A stretch of DNA of 64,000 bases from Alcanivorax sp. 1008. Lineage in GTDB: Bacteria > Pseudomonadota > Gammaproteobacteria > Pseudomonadales > Alcanivoracaceae. A program made the position numbers and the translations under genes. Positions 36,178 through 44,788 of the stretch are shown here, in pieces. Each line of letters starts with the position of its first letter. The first letter of the stretch is position 1. Where the stretch lies: the NCBI RefSeq assembly GCF_020667895.1, contig NZ_JAFMPS010000001.1:310001-374000 (forward strand), in the 5' to 3' direction. The notes below the pieces were generated by a model. That model made no database searches. It had not been told where the DNA came from and worked only from the letters and a program-made list of their open reading frames with translations.

Positions 36178-38331
36178 TCAAAACTTGCCGTAGTAGCCTT
36201 CTTTCAGGGCGTCGTACAGGTTAGCGGCGGTGTGCATCTCACCGTCATACTCAATCTCATCACCGCCCTTGGCCTCGACCACGGAGCCATCTTCCAGGGT
36301 GAAGCGATAGGTGGTGTTGGCCAAGTCCTTTTCCTTGACCAGAACGCCCTGAAACGCCTCGGGGTTGAAGCGGAAGGTGGTGCAGCCTTTCAGGCCTTGT
36401 TCGTGGGCATAACGGTAGATGTCCTTGAAATCTTCATAGGGATAATCGGTGGGCACATTGGCCGTCTTGGAGATGGATGAATCAATCCACTTCTGCGCGG
36501 CAGCCTGAATGTCGACGTGCTGTTTTGGTGAAATGTCATCGGCGGCAACAAAGTACGCGGGTAGTTGATGACTCTCGTCTTCACTAAAGGGCACCGCCTC
36601 AGGGTCGATAAACTCACGGTAGGCGAGCAGTTCGAAGCTGAATACGTCGACTTTTTCCTTACTCTTCTTACCCTCACGAATAACGTTGCGGAAGTAGTGA
36701 TGGGCAAAGCTTGGCTCAATACCATTGCTGGCATTGTTGGCCAGACTCAGGGAAATCGTTCCGGTGGGAGCAATAGAGCTGTGGTGGGTGAAACGTGAGC
36801 CATGCTGCGCCAGGGCCTCCACCAATTCCGGTTCGGCACCAGCAACGCGCTGCATGTAGTGGCTGTATTTGGCCCACAGGATTCTGCCCTTGATGGTGTC
36901 ACCTTCCTTGATGCCATCGGCAACCATTTCCGGGCGCCGCGCCAGCATGGCAGCAGTTACGGTGAAGTCTTCGTCCATGATCGGCGCGGCACCTTTCTCT
37001 TCCGCCAGTGCCAGCCCGGCGCGCCAGCCTTCAAGGGCCATCTCTTTGGCGACCTGTTCGGTAAAGGCCAAAGAGTCCGCTTCACCATAGGTCATCTGCA
37101 GCATGGTGATGGTGGAACCGAGGCCAAGAAAGCCCATGCCATGGCGGCGTTTACGGGTGATTTCGTTGCGCTGCTGTTCCAGCGGCAGGCCGTTGATTTC
37201 GACAACGTTGTCCAGCATGCGGGTAAAGATTGTCACCACACGGCGGTAGCCATCCCAGTCGAAGCGGGCTTTGTCGGTAAAAGGGTCACGGACAAACATG
37301 GTCAAGTTGACAGAGCCAAGCAGGCAGGCGCCATAGGGAGGCAGTGGCTGCTCGCCACAGGGATTGGTGGCGCGGATTTCCTCGCAGAACCAGTTGTTGT
37401 TCATCTCGTTGACGCGATCAATCAGGATAAAGCCGGGCTCGGCGAAATCGTAGGTCGACGACATGATGCTGTCCCAAATTCTCTGGGCTTTCAGCTGTTT
37501 GTAAACTCGGCATGCAATCTTGCCATCTGCGCGGGCCAGATAACCCTGCTTGATCGGCCAGTCACGCCAGATGACTTCGTTGGGATTGTGAAGATCCGGC
37601 TTGTCGGATTCGATTTCATCCAGAGTCATGGGAAAGGCCACTGGCCATTCATCATCGTTAGCCACTGCCTGCATAAACTCATCGGTAATCAGCAGTGACA
37701 GGTTGAACTGGCGCAGGCGGCCGTCTTCGCGCTTGGCGCGAATAAAATCCAGTACATCCGGATGGCCCACATCAAAGGTAGCCATCTGCGCGCCGCGGCG
37801 GCCACCGGCGGAGGACACGGTAAAGCACATGCGGTCGTAGATATCCATAAACGACAGCGGCCCGGAGGTGTTGGCGCCGGCACCGGACACATAGGCACCT
37901 TTCGGTCGCAGGGTGGAAAATTCGTAGCCGATACCGCAGCCCGCTTTCAGGGTCAGGCCGGCCTCATGGACCTTGCCAAGAATATCGTCCATGGAATCAT
38001 GCACCGTGGCCGACACCGTGCAGTTGATGGTCGAGGTGGCCGGTTTGTGTGCCCAGGCGCCGGCGTTGGAAATAATGCGGCCAGCGGGGATGGCGCCGTG
38101 GCGCAGTGCCCAGAGAAACTTCTCGTACCATTCTTCGCGCAGTTCTTCTTTTTCCACATCGGCAAGGGCACGGGCTACACGCTGCCAGGTGTTGTCCATG
38201 GTTTCATCAATGGCATCGCCACTGCGCGAGCGCAGCCGATATTTTTTGTCCCAGATATCCATGGATGCCGGTTGAATGGTGATGCGCGAAACGGCCGTGG
38301 TTAGCGGGGTGATCTTTGCGGGTTGGTTCAT
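36178..38331 (-). CDS. nrdJa: Adenosylcobalamin-dependent ribonucleotide reductase, large component NrdJa
   Basis: 717-aa class II RNR that reduces ribonucleotides using a B12-generated thiyl radical. Active-site region: ATNPCGEQPLPPYGACLLGSVN contains the conserved N-x-C-x-E (radical Cys and Glu); STINCTVSA contributes a redox Cys; APTGTISL binds phosphate. It is shorter than one-piece NrdJ proteins because the C-terminal redox part is supplied by NrdJb downstream, the Pseudomonas arrangement. The upstream gap is only 20 bp, so there is no room for a cobalamin riboswitch directly in front of it. Confidence 0.95.
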   Translation of the reverse strand: MNQPAKITPLTTAVSRITIQPASMDIWDKKYRLRSRSGDAIDETMDNTWQRVARALADVEKEELREEWYEKFLWALRHGAIPAGRIISNAGAWAHKPATSTINCTVSATVHDSMDDILGKVHEAGLTLKAGCGIGYEFSTLRPKGAYVSGAGANTSGPLSFMDIYDRMCFTVSSAGGRRGAQMATFDVGHPDVLDFIRAKREDGRLRQFNLSLLITDEFMQAVANDDEWPVAFPMTLDEIESDKPDLHNPNEVIWRDWPIKQGYLARADGKIACRVYKQLKAQRIWDSIMSSTYDFAEPGFILIDRVNEMNNNWFCEEIRATNPCGEQPLPPYGACLLGSVNLTMFVRDPFTDKARFDWDGYRRVVTIFTRMLDNVVEINGLPLEQQRNEITRKRRHGMGFLGLGSTITMLQMTYGEADSLAFTEQVAKEMALEGWRAGLALAEEKGAAPIMDEDFTVTAAMLARRPEMVADGIKEGDTIKGRILWAKYSHYMQRVAGAEPELVEALAQHGSRFTHHSSIAPTGTISLSLANNASNGIEPSFAHHYFRNVIREGKKSKEKVDVFSFELLAYREFIDPEAVPFSEDESHQLPAYFVAADDISPKQHVDIQAAAQKWIDSSISKTANVPTDYPYEDFKDIYRYAHEQGLKGCTTFRFNPEAFQGVLVKEKDLANTTYRFTLEDGSVVEAKGGDEIEYDGEMHTAANLYDALKEGYYGKF

Positions 38332-38351
38332 GTAAGCCTCTCCTTGATTCT

Positions 38352-39455
38352 TTATCGGCTGATGATCACTGCGGTACGCAGTCGATCACGGCCAAAGCGA
38401 GCCATGCGGTCAAAATCATTACGCCCGATGGGCAGGTACTGGCAATCCAGATCGGTTTGCAGGCCTTCTTCCGGATCCGGATCGTGCAGGTAGAAAAACT
38501 CATCATCAAAGGCAGATAGCACCACCCAGTGGGGCACCCGCTTGCCATCCAGCTGCCAGGTCGAAATCAGAATCAGCGGAATACCCCCTTTTTTCAGGGC
38601 TTTGCTGAGTTGCTGTTGTGAGATCTCGCTATGATGCACCGGGATCTTCAGTTTTTTCGCCTGAGTGACAAAGTCATTGTGGACCAGTTCGATGATCTCT
38701 TTCTTCTTTTCCGAGCGTACGCTATCAATGAACAGGATTTGATCGCCGCTGATCCATACCTCCGCTTTGAAGCCGCGTTTACGGGCAGCAATGGCAAGGC
38801 CAAGGGGATGGCAGCCACCATGGCCTGAGGTCATGAAAATAGTAGTAGCTTCGCGCCACAGGTGCATCTCTTCGCTGATGTCAGGCTGAATATTTTTGTC
38901 CAGAGCCTGCATGGCCATCAGCAGCGATGCTGGACCGCAGGTGAATTCGGTGTTCTGCCGATACCAGGGCACCGGTCGCTGCCAGTGTGAGGCGTCAAAC
39001 TGGAGGATGCGCTTCTGATAGCGAAATGCGTCCTGATGGTCCTCGTAATAGTCCTCGTATTCACCGAAGCGGTGGTAGCCAAGCTGTTCATATAGGGCAA
39101 TGGCGACCTGATTGTCCTTGCGTACTTCCAGTCGCATATCGATGCGGCCAGCGGCACGGGCAGCTTTCTCGCCCGCTTCTATCAGTTTGCGTCCCAGCCC
39201 AAAGCCGCGCAGCTCACTATCCACGGCGATTGAGTAGAGCCGGGCAAGACGGGTGCCGCGGTGCAGGATAATCAGGATGTAGCCGGCCAGCACGCCGTCC
39301 ACTGTGGCCACCTTGAAGGCCCGGTGCTCATTGCTGATCCAGCGTCGGAAGCTGCGCCGACTGAGTCGGTCGCTGTCGAAAGTGCGTTTTTCCAGTGTTT
39401 CCAGCGCGTCGATGTCTGTGGCTTGCACCGGGCGGATATCAACCTGTCTGCTCAA
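38352..39455 (-). CDS. GNAT acetyltransferase - peptidase C39-like fusion protein
   Basis: 367-aa two-domain protein. Residues about 5-150 are a GNAT N-acetyltransferase with the acetyl-CoA loop RGFGLGRKL and closing ALYEQLGY (RimI-like). Residues about 165-360 are a papain-like C39 peptidase domain with Cys173 (TCGPASLL), His309 (PHWVVLS) and Asp325 (LHDPD). The start is a TTG at 39455 overlapping the DUF2817 stop (TTGA), with GGAGGGG about 8 bp upstream; no ATG or GTG fits. Possible roles include peptide maturation with acetylation, but no substrate gene is visible nearby. Confidence 0.87.
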   Translation of the reverse strand: MSRQVDIRPVQATDIDALETLEKRTFDSDRLSRRSFRRWISNEHRAFKVATVDGVLAGYILIILHRGTRLARLYSIAVDSELRGFGLGRKLIEAGEKAARAAGRIDMRLEVRKDNQVAIALYEQLGYHRFGEYEDYYEDHQDAFRYQKRILQFDASHWQRPVPWYRQNTEFTCGPASLLMAMQALDKNIQPDISEEMHLWREATTIFMTSGHGGCHPLGLAIAARKRGFKAEVWISGDQILFIDSVRSEKKKEIIELVHNDFVTQAKKLKIPVHHSEISQQQLSKALKKGGIPLILISTWQLDGKRVPHWVVLSAFDDEFFYLHDPDPEEGLQTDLDCQYLPIGRNDFDRMARFGRDRLRTAVIISR

Positions 39456-40552
39456 TGCTGTAACCCCTCCAGCGCCAGGCGGATTACCTGCCGGGCACGC
39501 CACAAAACCATTTCCTGCCATTGCCGGTCCGGTGGGCAGAAATGCCGGCGCATTTGTTGCTTCACAGCCTGACAGCGGGGAGATGACCAATCGATTTCAC
39601 CGGCAGCGTGCAGCCGATGATCAGAGAGTATGGTGTCAAATAGTGGCCCGGTGCCATAGGTTCCGTACTCCAGTGTGACGAAGCAGGAGGAGGCATCCAT
39701 GATTGCGTGCCAGCCGTAGTCCATGAGGCCGAGCTTGGGCACCGAGGACGAGGTGCCGGCCAGTGGCAGGGTCACGGCATCGCCGTACCAGTTATGCGCT
39801 ACCCGGGTGCCATCGCTATGCGGGTCATGGTCACAGATGATTTCGCCATAGCCATAGGGACCAAGGCCGGTATGCAGATCAATTACCGCCAACTGCTTTT
39901 CACCCAGGGTAAATTCGTTGATCAGTTTTTCCATGAGCAGGCGCCCGTGGGATTTTCTGAAGCCGCCAAAGAAGGGGCCGCTGGGATCGCTGTACTGGCC
40001 ACCGCTGACCGCTATTTCCAGTGCTGTCTGGCCATGCAGCCTGCCGTAGTGTTGCAGCTGGCTTTCACGGTCGAGGCTGTCCTCCAGCATCAGGGTATCG
40101 CGCAGGGTCAGGTACCCCGGATTGGCCGGCACCGGTTGGTCGAAATCAATAAAGTTGCGGTTCAGGTCAATGCCGTCTTGGTCACAGCGCCGACTCCAGG
40201 CCATGCCCCATGGATTCAGGGCGTGAACCAGTAATACCGCGGTATCTGTGGGAGGGTGCCAGCCGGTGTCTGCCGCCTGATTAAGAAAAGCTGTTTGTAT
40301 AGCACTGCCAGCAAAACCTTCGCAGCCATGAGTGCCGCTGATCAACACCAGCACCTTGCTGGCTCCGTCTGAGCCAAGCCACACCACGTCAGTAAACAGT
40401 GTATCGCCTTGAGGACCACTGGCTGGACATGCCTCTGCACGCCGGGAAAGAATTTTCGGGGCACGGTTGGCACTGGCCACGAACTGTTCGCGGCAGGCGT
40501 GGTAATCGCGCGGAAAAAGCGCGTTATGGGGGGTGACCAGTGAAGAAAACAT
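39452..40552 (-). CDS. DUF2817 zinc carboxypeptidase-like hydrolase
   Basis: 366-aa protein of the M14/aspartoacylase-like superfamily, DUF2817. The first metal motif is SGTHGCEGF (His75, Glu78), the next part has DLNRNFIDF, and the third ligand is in IDLHTGLGPYG. TLEYGTYG contains a Glu in the position of the catalytic general base. No signal peptide. Start ATG 40552 has GGAG 5 bp upstream; the reading frame remains open to 40690 but without an RBS. It overlaps the GNAT-C39 gene by 4 bp, so the two hydrolases are made together. Confidence 0.88.
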   Translation of the reverse strand: MFSSLVTPHNALFPRDYHACREQFVASANRAPKILSRRAEACPASGPQGDTLFTDVVWLGSDGASKVLVLISGTHGCEGFAGSAIQTAFLNQAADTGWHPPTDTAVLLVHALNPWGMAWSRRCDQDGIDLNRNFIDFDQPVPANPGYLTLRDTLMLEDSLDRESQLQHYGRLHGQTALEIAVSGGQYSDPSGPFFGGFRKSHGRLLMEKLINEFTLGEKQLAVIDLHTGLGPYGYGEIICDHDPHSDGTRVAHNWYGDAVTLPLAGTSSSVPKLGLMDYGWHAIMDASSCFVTLEYGTYGTGPLFDTILSDHRLHAAGEIDWSSPRCQAVKQQMRRHFCPPDRQWQEMVLWRARQVIRLALEGLQH

Positions 40553-40646
40553 ACTAACTCCACAACAGAGTCTCAGCCTAACCTGCCCGGGCGAGTGGGT
40601 CGATTGCTGTAGTGATAGTTTTTTTGATTTGACGCATTGATCCTGG

Positions 40647-41186
40647 TTACTCGAGCAGGGTCTCAACGGGACATTCGATGGTGTCGCCATCCGCCTGAGT
40701 GATATAAAGCATGCCTTCGCTGATCATCACCTGCCAGCTCACCTGACGCGGAAGGTTTGCGGCCAGTTGCTGGACAATCTCCCACGGCACCTGCTGCACG
40801 GTGACACCCTTGAGCTGAGCAATGGCGGTGCCCTGTTTTTGCCACCATGTGGACTGGCTGCGCAGATAGCCAAGCACTGACACCTTGCGGCCCTGGCGTG
40901 CGGCTTTTTTCAGACGCTCTGGCTCTGGTTCGCCCACTTCAATCCAGTGCACCACGTCGCCACCGTCATCATGCAGCCACAGGTCCGCTTCCTCCGGATT
41001 GGACAGGCCCTTACCGAAACTGAGCCGCTCGTCGGCGTGCAGGCACCAGGCCAGCACTCTAGCCACCATGCGCTCGCCGGTTTCGGATGGGTGCCGGGCT
41101 ACCTTGAGCGAATGACTGCTGTACAGGTTGCGATCCTGATCTGCCAGATCGATACGAAAAACATACAGGGTGGCGCCGATTGCCAT
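40647..41186 (-). CDS. yaeQ: YaeQ family protein
   Basis: 179-aa cytoplasmic protein matching E. coli YaeQ in length and pattern: ATLYVFRIDLADQDRNLY, HPSETGERMVARVLAWCLHA, SFGKGLSNPEEADLW and WIEVGEPEPERLKKA. The fold is restriction-endonuclease-like, with the E-A-D and E-V-G-E residues at the expected acidic site. The true function is unresolved. The gene is divergent from the secreted hydrolase across 160 bp that contain a perfect 16-bp palindrome. Confidence 0.93.
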   Translation of the reverse strand: MAIGATLYVFRIDLADQDRNLYSSHSLKVARHPSETGERMVARVLAWCLHADERLSFGKGLSNPEEADLWLHDDGGDVVHWIEVGEPEPERLKKAARQGRKVSVLGYLRSQSTWWQKQGTAIAQLKGVTVQQVPWEIVQQLAANLPRQVSWQVMISEGMLYITQADGDTIECPVETLLE

Positions 41187-41256
41187 AATGAAAAAGCCTT
41201 ATATTTCAGGTAATTGGTACCGTGGTGTCAGGTAGGACTGTTTCCTGGCGTCAAGC

Positions 41257-41272
41257 GTGACCAATTGGTCAC
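41257..41272. promoter_or_regulatory. Perfect 16-bp palindrome between yaeQ and secreted hydrolase
   Basis: GTGACCAATTGGTCAC is a fully symmetric 8+8 palindrome, 84 bp before the hydrolase start and 70 bp before yaeQ. Size and symmetry fit a TetR- or MarR-type dimer site, but no regulator gene is adjacent, so the binder is unknown. Confidence 0.5.
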
Positions 41273-41346
41273 TGTAATCTCGTCGAGTCCCGCACAGAGC
41301 CGTGAATTGCTGTCGGCAACCATAACAACACAGGGAAGCACACGCG

Positions 41347-42522
41347 ATGAAAACTCTCTATCTGATTGCTCTATTCCTGCTGGCACCATGGGCCAGCGCA
41401 CAGGTTGTTGTCCTGCAGACGCCGTCCGGTACGGTGATCAATGACAGTGTCTCGTTCAACGGCGAAATTTATAACGGCGACTGGTATCTGCCTAATGGCC
41501 CGGCTATTGGTGCGGTGTATCTGCAGCACGGCTTTACCCGTGGTGGCGGTAACTACCGCGACCTGGGTGTGGCCTTGATGAATCAAGGCATGCTGGTACT
41601 AAGCATCAATGCACCAATGAGCGGTGGCGCCGGTGATCTGGCAGTGCGAGTTGCCGACGTGCTGGCCTCCAATCCGCCGTCACCACCAGATGGTCGGCCG
41701 TTTCCCACTTCGCTGGTACTGTCCGGCCATTCCGCCGGTGGTCTGCATGTCAGTTTGATTGCCGAGCGCATGGTGCAAACCGGTAATGCCGCCAATTTGC
41801 ATGGCCTGGTATTGCTGGATCCGGTTAATGCATTTGGTCCCTTCGGTCGAGCCATGGATGTGCTGGCGCCGACGGCCATTCCGGTGCGGGCTATTACTGC
41901 CAATGGCTCGCTGTGCAATACCTTCAATGATACTCAGGGCGCGCTGCGTAATTTGCCCAGACAGTATGTCGGTATCAAGCTGACGGATCGCTCCACCCAT
42001 GTGGATTCGGAAGGCAATAACAGCGACTTGCTGGCACAGATTGCCTGTGGTTTTCCCGCTGAAAGAAATATCGTCGCCCTGCGCGACTTCGCCGTGGCCT
42101 GGGCAAAGGACATGCTGGATGGTGGCTACAGCGCTGATTTTTACCCCGGCGGTGCGCGCCTGAATGCGTTGCTCAACGCTGAGCAGGCGCGCCTGCTGAA
42201 GGATGCCAGTGGCGCCTGGAGCACGATTCTGCAGGAATCATTTGGTGGCAGCAGCTATTCGGAAAAGCGCTACACCATCACTGTGCCGGAGCTGGCGGTG
42301 GGGCAGGTGGAAATCACTACCCGCGGCGGCAGTGGCAATGCTGACCTGTATGTTCGCCGGGACGACGGTGTATCGGTATGGAAGTATGACTGTCGCGATA
42401 CCGGCCCGGGCAATAATGAAACCTGCCAGCTGTACGGACCAGGCACCTATCAGATCATGGTACGGGGCAAATTGTTCGGCTATTCCGAGGTGACGTTGAA
42501 GGCTCGTTACTTCGAGTATTGA
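41347..42522 (+). CDS. Secreted alpha/beta hydrolase with C-terminal PPC domain
   Basis: 391-aa exported enzyme. A signal peptide (MKTLYLIALFLLAPWASA, cut before Gln19) is followed by an alpha/beta-hydrolase domain with oxyanion segment YLQHGFTRGG, nucleophile elbow SGHSAGG (Ser129) and a likely acid in LLDPVNAFG; a His in DRSTHVDSEG could complete the triad. Residues about 285-385 form a bacterial pre-peptidase C-terminal domain (QVEITTRGGSGNADLYVR, YGPGTYQIMVRG), with a Cys pair that may form a disulfide. PPC domains occur on secreted peptidases and lipases and are often removed after export. It looks like an extracellular lipase/esterase or polyester hydrolase; the substrate is a guess. 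Confidence 0.82.
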   Translation: MKTLYLIALFLLAPWASAQVVVLQTPSGTVINDSVSFNGEIYNGDWYLPNGPAIGAVYLQHGFTRGGGNYRDLGVALMNQGMLVLSINAPMSGGAGDLAVRVADVLASNPPSPPDGRPFPTSLVLSGHSAGGLHVSLIAERMVQTGNAANLHGLVLLDPVNAFGPFGRAMDVLAPTAIPVRAITANGSLCNTFNDTQGALRNLPRQYVGIKLTDRSTHVDSEGNNSDLLAQIACGFPAERNIVALRDFAVAWAKDMLDGGYSADFYPGGARLNALLNAEQARLLKDASGAWSTILQESFGGSSYSEKRYTITVPELAVGQVEITTRGGSGNADLYVRRDDGVSVWKYDCRDTGPGNNETCQLYGPGTYQIMVRGKLFGYSEVTLKARYFEY

Positions 42523-42559
42523 TTGGCAGCTGATAGACAGGACGCTTTGCCGTCACTTT

Positions 42560-42591
42560 GCGACTCCTGTGGCTCTCGCCACAGGAGTCGC
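42560..42591 (+). terminator. Strong hairpin between convergent genes
   Basis: A perfect 14-bp stem (42560-42573 with 42578-42591) and TCTC loop follow the secreted hydrolase stop by 37 bp. The trailing TTACTTT is only a weak T-tract. It lies between two convergent genes and may terminate from both sides; arm sequence is REP-like (ACAGGAGTCGC). Confidence 0.75.
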
Positions 42592-42604
42592 TTACTTTGC
42601 GCGA

Positions 42605-43075
42605 TTATTTTGTCGGCTTTTCTGACACGTACAGCATGATCGTGCCTTCAACCACTACCGTGCCGTCATCACGAAAGGCTTTCACTGTCACCGGCAGGTC
42701 GCCTGGCTTCCAGTCTTCCGGATTGGCTTCGGCGGTAATCCGGATGTCAGTAGTCGCTTTGGCGGTATAGCGCACGTCCATGCCTTTCGGAATCCAGCGC
42801 AGGTGCTTCGGAATTGAGGCCTCAGCCACCGCGCCCATGGCCATTTCCAGTCCATTACAAATGGCAATGACATGCACCGTACCAATGTGGTTTTCCACCG
42901 CACGGCGTTTGGCAAAGCGTAGTTCGCAGAAGTTAGGCCGCAGCTCGGTGATCAGGGGATTGATGGTGCCGAAGTAGGGCGCCTTGCGGGAGAAGACTGC
43001 AGAAAATATCTTCTTGCCGAGTGGCAGTTTGCCGGCCTTGGCGTACATGTTTAGCAGGTAGTTGCTCTCGGTCAC
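42605..43075 (-). CDS. DUF4442 hot-dog-fold protein (thioesterase-like)
   Basis: 156-aa hot-dog-fold protein of the DUF4442/YiiD-C type. Key stretch NHIGTVHVIAICNGLEMAMG resembles the PaaI-like N-x-x-G-x-x-H pattern, and KGMDVRYTAKATTDIRITAE is the second strand pair. Probably acts on acyl-CoA, but catalytic residues are not certain. I chose the GTG at 43075 because GGAG lies 7 bp upstream; an ATG at 43093 has no RBS. It is divergent from another thioesterase-like gene at 43240. Confidence 0.78.
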   Translation of the reverse strand: MTESNYLLNMYAKAGKLPLGKKIFSAVFSRKAPYFGTINPLITELRPNFCELRFAKRRAVENHIGTVHVIAICNGLEMAMGAVAEASIPKHLRWIPKGMDVRYTAKATTDIRITAEANPEDWKPGDLPVTVKAFRDDGTVVVEGTIMLYVSEKPTK

Positions 43076-43239
43076 AGTGTGTCTCCGGATCATGGATTTA
43101 AACAAGGTCGCTATTCTGGCCTTTAGTTGGCCATTGGAAAAGTACAGATGTCTGGGCTTGACTGGCCCCAGGGCCAATCGGTCATGGGGTGTGCATCCCC
43201 ATGTTGGTAGAATACGCGCCGATTCAGCCGGAGCCCGCC

Positions 43240-44049
43240 ATGACCGAATACCTGTACCAGCGCCTTGACAATGTTTTCAGCCCAACTGCCGTGGCCGGCA
43301 GTCCATGGCACCCATCCCTGCTGCACGGTGGTGCGGTATCTGCCCTGTTTGGTCAGGTGATATCGGAGCAGGCAGCGCAGCAAGCGGATTTTACCGTTAA
43401 CCGGATTACCATGAACCTGCTGCGGCCGGTGCCCATGCAGGCGTTGACGGTGTCCAATCAGTGGCTGCGAGAGGGTAACCGGTTACGATTGCTGCGGGTG
43501 GATATCCATGCAGATGGCCGGCTGGTCGCTCAGGCAGAGGCGGTACTGCAACGGATTTTGCCGGTGCAGTTGCCGGATTATGCGCCGCGGCCAGCGCCGC
43601 CACCGGCAGGGCCGGAAGGCCTGTCAGAATTCAATATCCAGCAGATGCTGGACAGTAAAGGGCTAGAGATTCCAACCGGCTTCCATTCTCGCGTGCAGGT
43701 GCGTGAGTTGACCCCGTGGAACGAGCAGGGTGCGACCACCGCATGGTTGCGGGTGCCGGTGCATATTGTTTCCGGTGTGCCGCTTAATCCGCTCAGTCAG
43801 GTGTGCATGTTGTCGGATCTGGGAAATGGCACCGGCCAGCTTAATCTGGGTGCCGGTATTGGCTGTATTAATGCGGATATTACTCTCTCGCTGCTGCGCT
43901 ACCCGGTTTCTGAGTGGATATGCTTTAGCTCGGAAGCGTTGTTGTCAGAGCACGGCTGCGGCGTAGTGCATACTCGTCTATATGACGGCGAAGGCGCCAT
44001 TGGCCATGTGCTGCAAAGCATTCAGACCAATGGCGAGTTCAGCGGCTGA
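43240..44049 (+). CDS. Thioesterase family protein (double hot-dog, TesB-like)
   Basis: 269-aa protein with two hot-dog halves as in TesB-type acyl-CoA thioesterases and FcoT/DUF4440-free PHA-type enzymes. The first half contains WHPSLLHGGAVSALFGQVI and RITMNLLRPVPMQALTV; the second ends with LSLLRYPVSEWICFSSEALLS and YDGEGAIGHVLQS, both typical of TesB-like C-terminal halves. ATG 43240 has GGAG 6 bp upstream; the reading from 43189 is an unneeded extension. It probably cleaves medium- or long-chain acyl-CoA in the cytoplasm. Confidence 0.82.
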   Translation: MTEYLYQRLDNVFSPTAVAGSPWHPSLLHGGAVSALFGQVISEQAAQQADFTVNRITMNLLRPVPMQALTVSNQWLREGNRLRLLRVDIHADGRLVAQAEAVLQRILPVQLPDYAPRPAPPPAGPEGLSEFNIQQMLDSKGLEIPTGFHSRVQVRELTPWNEQGATTAWLRVPVHIVSGVPLNPLSQVCMLSDLGNGTGQLNLGAGIGCINADITLSLLRYPVSEWICFSSEALLSEHGCGVVHTRLYDGEGAIGHVLQSIQTNGEFSG

Positions 44050-44053
44050 TTGA

Positions 44054-44638
44054 TCAGAAGCTGAAGTTTACCCCAACGCGCAGATCAGTCACGTCAACAT
44101 CATTGCCGGTTTCACTGAGCATGGCGCTTCGGTACTCGGCATATACCTTGGTGCCTTGGTTGAGTTTTGCGGTGGCGCCAAAGCGCACCTCCGGGCCGTC
44201 CAGATTGTCTAGCGAAAGCATGCCAACACGGCCATAAATCCCGACGCTGTCAGTGGCGTCGAAACCGGCGCCCAGATGTACGCCCACGCCTTTCTCTTCT
44301 CCACCAATATCGAAATCAAGGTCGGCATGTTCGATTGCTGCAAGAATGTAGCCGGCATCCATATGGCTACGGTAGGCAACACCCAGGCGGGTATCACTGA
44401 AATCCAGATCTGCTGCGTTATCGTCCAGATTGCCGAGCATGTATTCCGCATAGGCATGCAGAGCGCCGCCCACTTCCACGCGACCGCCAAAACCGCTGCC
44501 ATCAAAGGTGCCGCCAACGTCACTGTCGACTTCACTCACCGGTGTAAAAAAGAGGCTCATGGAGACAAACGGATCCTGTTCTGCCAACGCTAACTGGCTA
44601 CTGCCCAGCAAGCCGAGTGCAATGAGGTAATGACGCAT
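44054..44638 (-). CDS. Outer-membrane beta-barrel protein
   Basis: 194-aa exported protein with signal peptide (cut after residue 19, SQLALA-EQ). The mature part consists of alternating amphipathic strands rich in Gly, Asp, Tyr and Phe (GGRVEVGGALHAYAEYM, DTRLGVAYRSHM, YAEYRSAML) and ends in VGVNFSF, with the terminal Phe recognised by the BAM machinery. About eight strands, as in OmpX/OmpA-like barrels. It is strongly acidic, as in marine or halotolerant bacteria. Function unknown. RBS AGGAG is 6 bp before the ATG. Confidence 0.82.
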   Translation of the reverse strand: MRHYLIALGLLGSSQLALAEQDPFVSMSLFFTPVSEVDSDVGGTFDGSGFGGRVEVGGALHAYAEYMLGNLDDNAADLDFSDTRLGVAYRSHMDAGYILAAIEHADLDFDIGGEEKGVGVHLGAGFDATDSVGIYGRVGMLSLDNLDGPEVRFGATAKLNQGTKVYAEYRSAMLSETGNDVDVTDLRVGVNFSF

Positions 44639-44788
44639 GGTGATCTCCTTTATCGTTGTGATTGGTTCAGTATAGCGCTGATCTGGCTTGTTGCGCGATG
44701 ACTGTCCGGATTAGCTCTCGGCTCGCTTCCCCTTCACTGCGGCGGGTACCATAATGGCCTCCCCGCACAGGCTGACCCGGAGTATTGC

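Noticed and set aside
36802-37698. 298-aa open frame on the + strand
   Set aside because: Lies wholly antisense to nrdJa, whose catalytic motifs are read on the other strand.
38332-38351. Possible cobalamin riboswitch in front of nrdJa
   Set aside because: Only 20 bp separate nrdJa from the upstream gene, too little for a B12 riboswitch, and no B12-box-like structure is seen.
43183-43203. CATGGGG/CCCCATG inverted repeat upstream of the thioesterase at 43240
   Set aside because: Seven-bp arms with a 7-bp spacer; no second copy, regulator or T-run supports an operator or terminator call.
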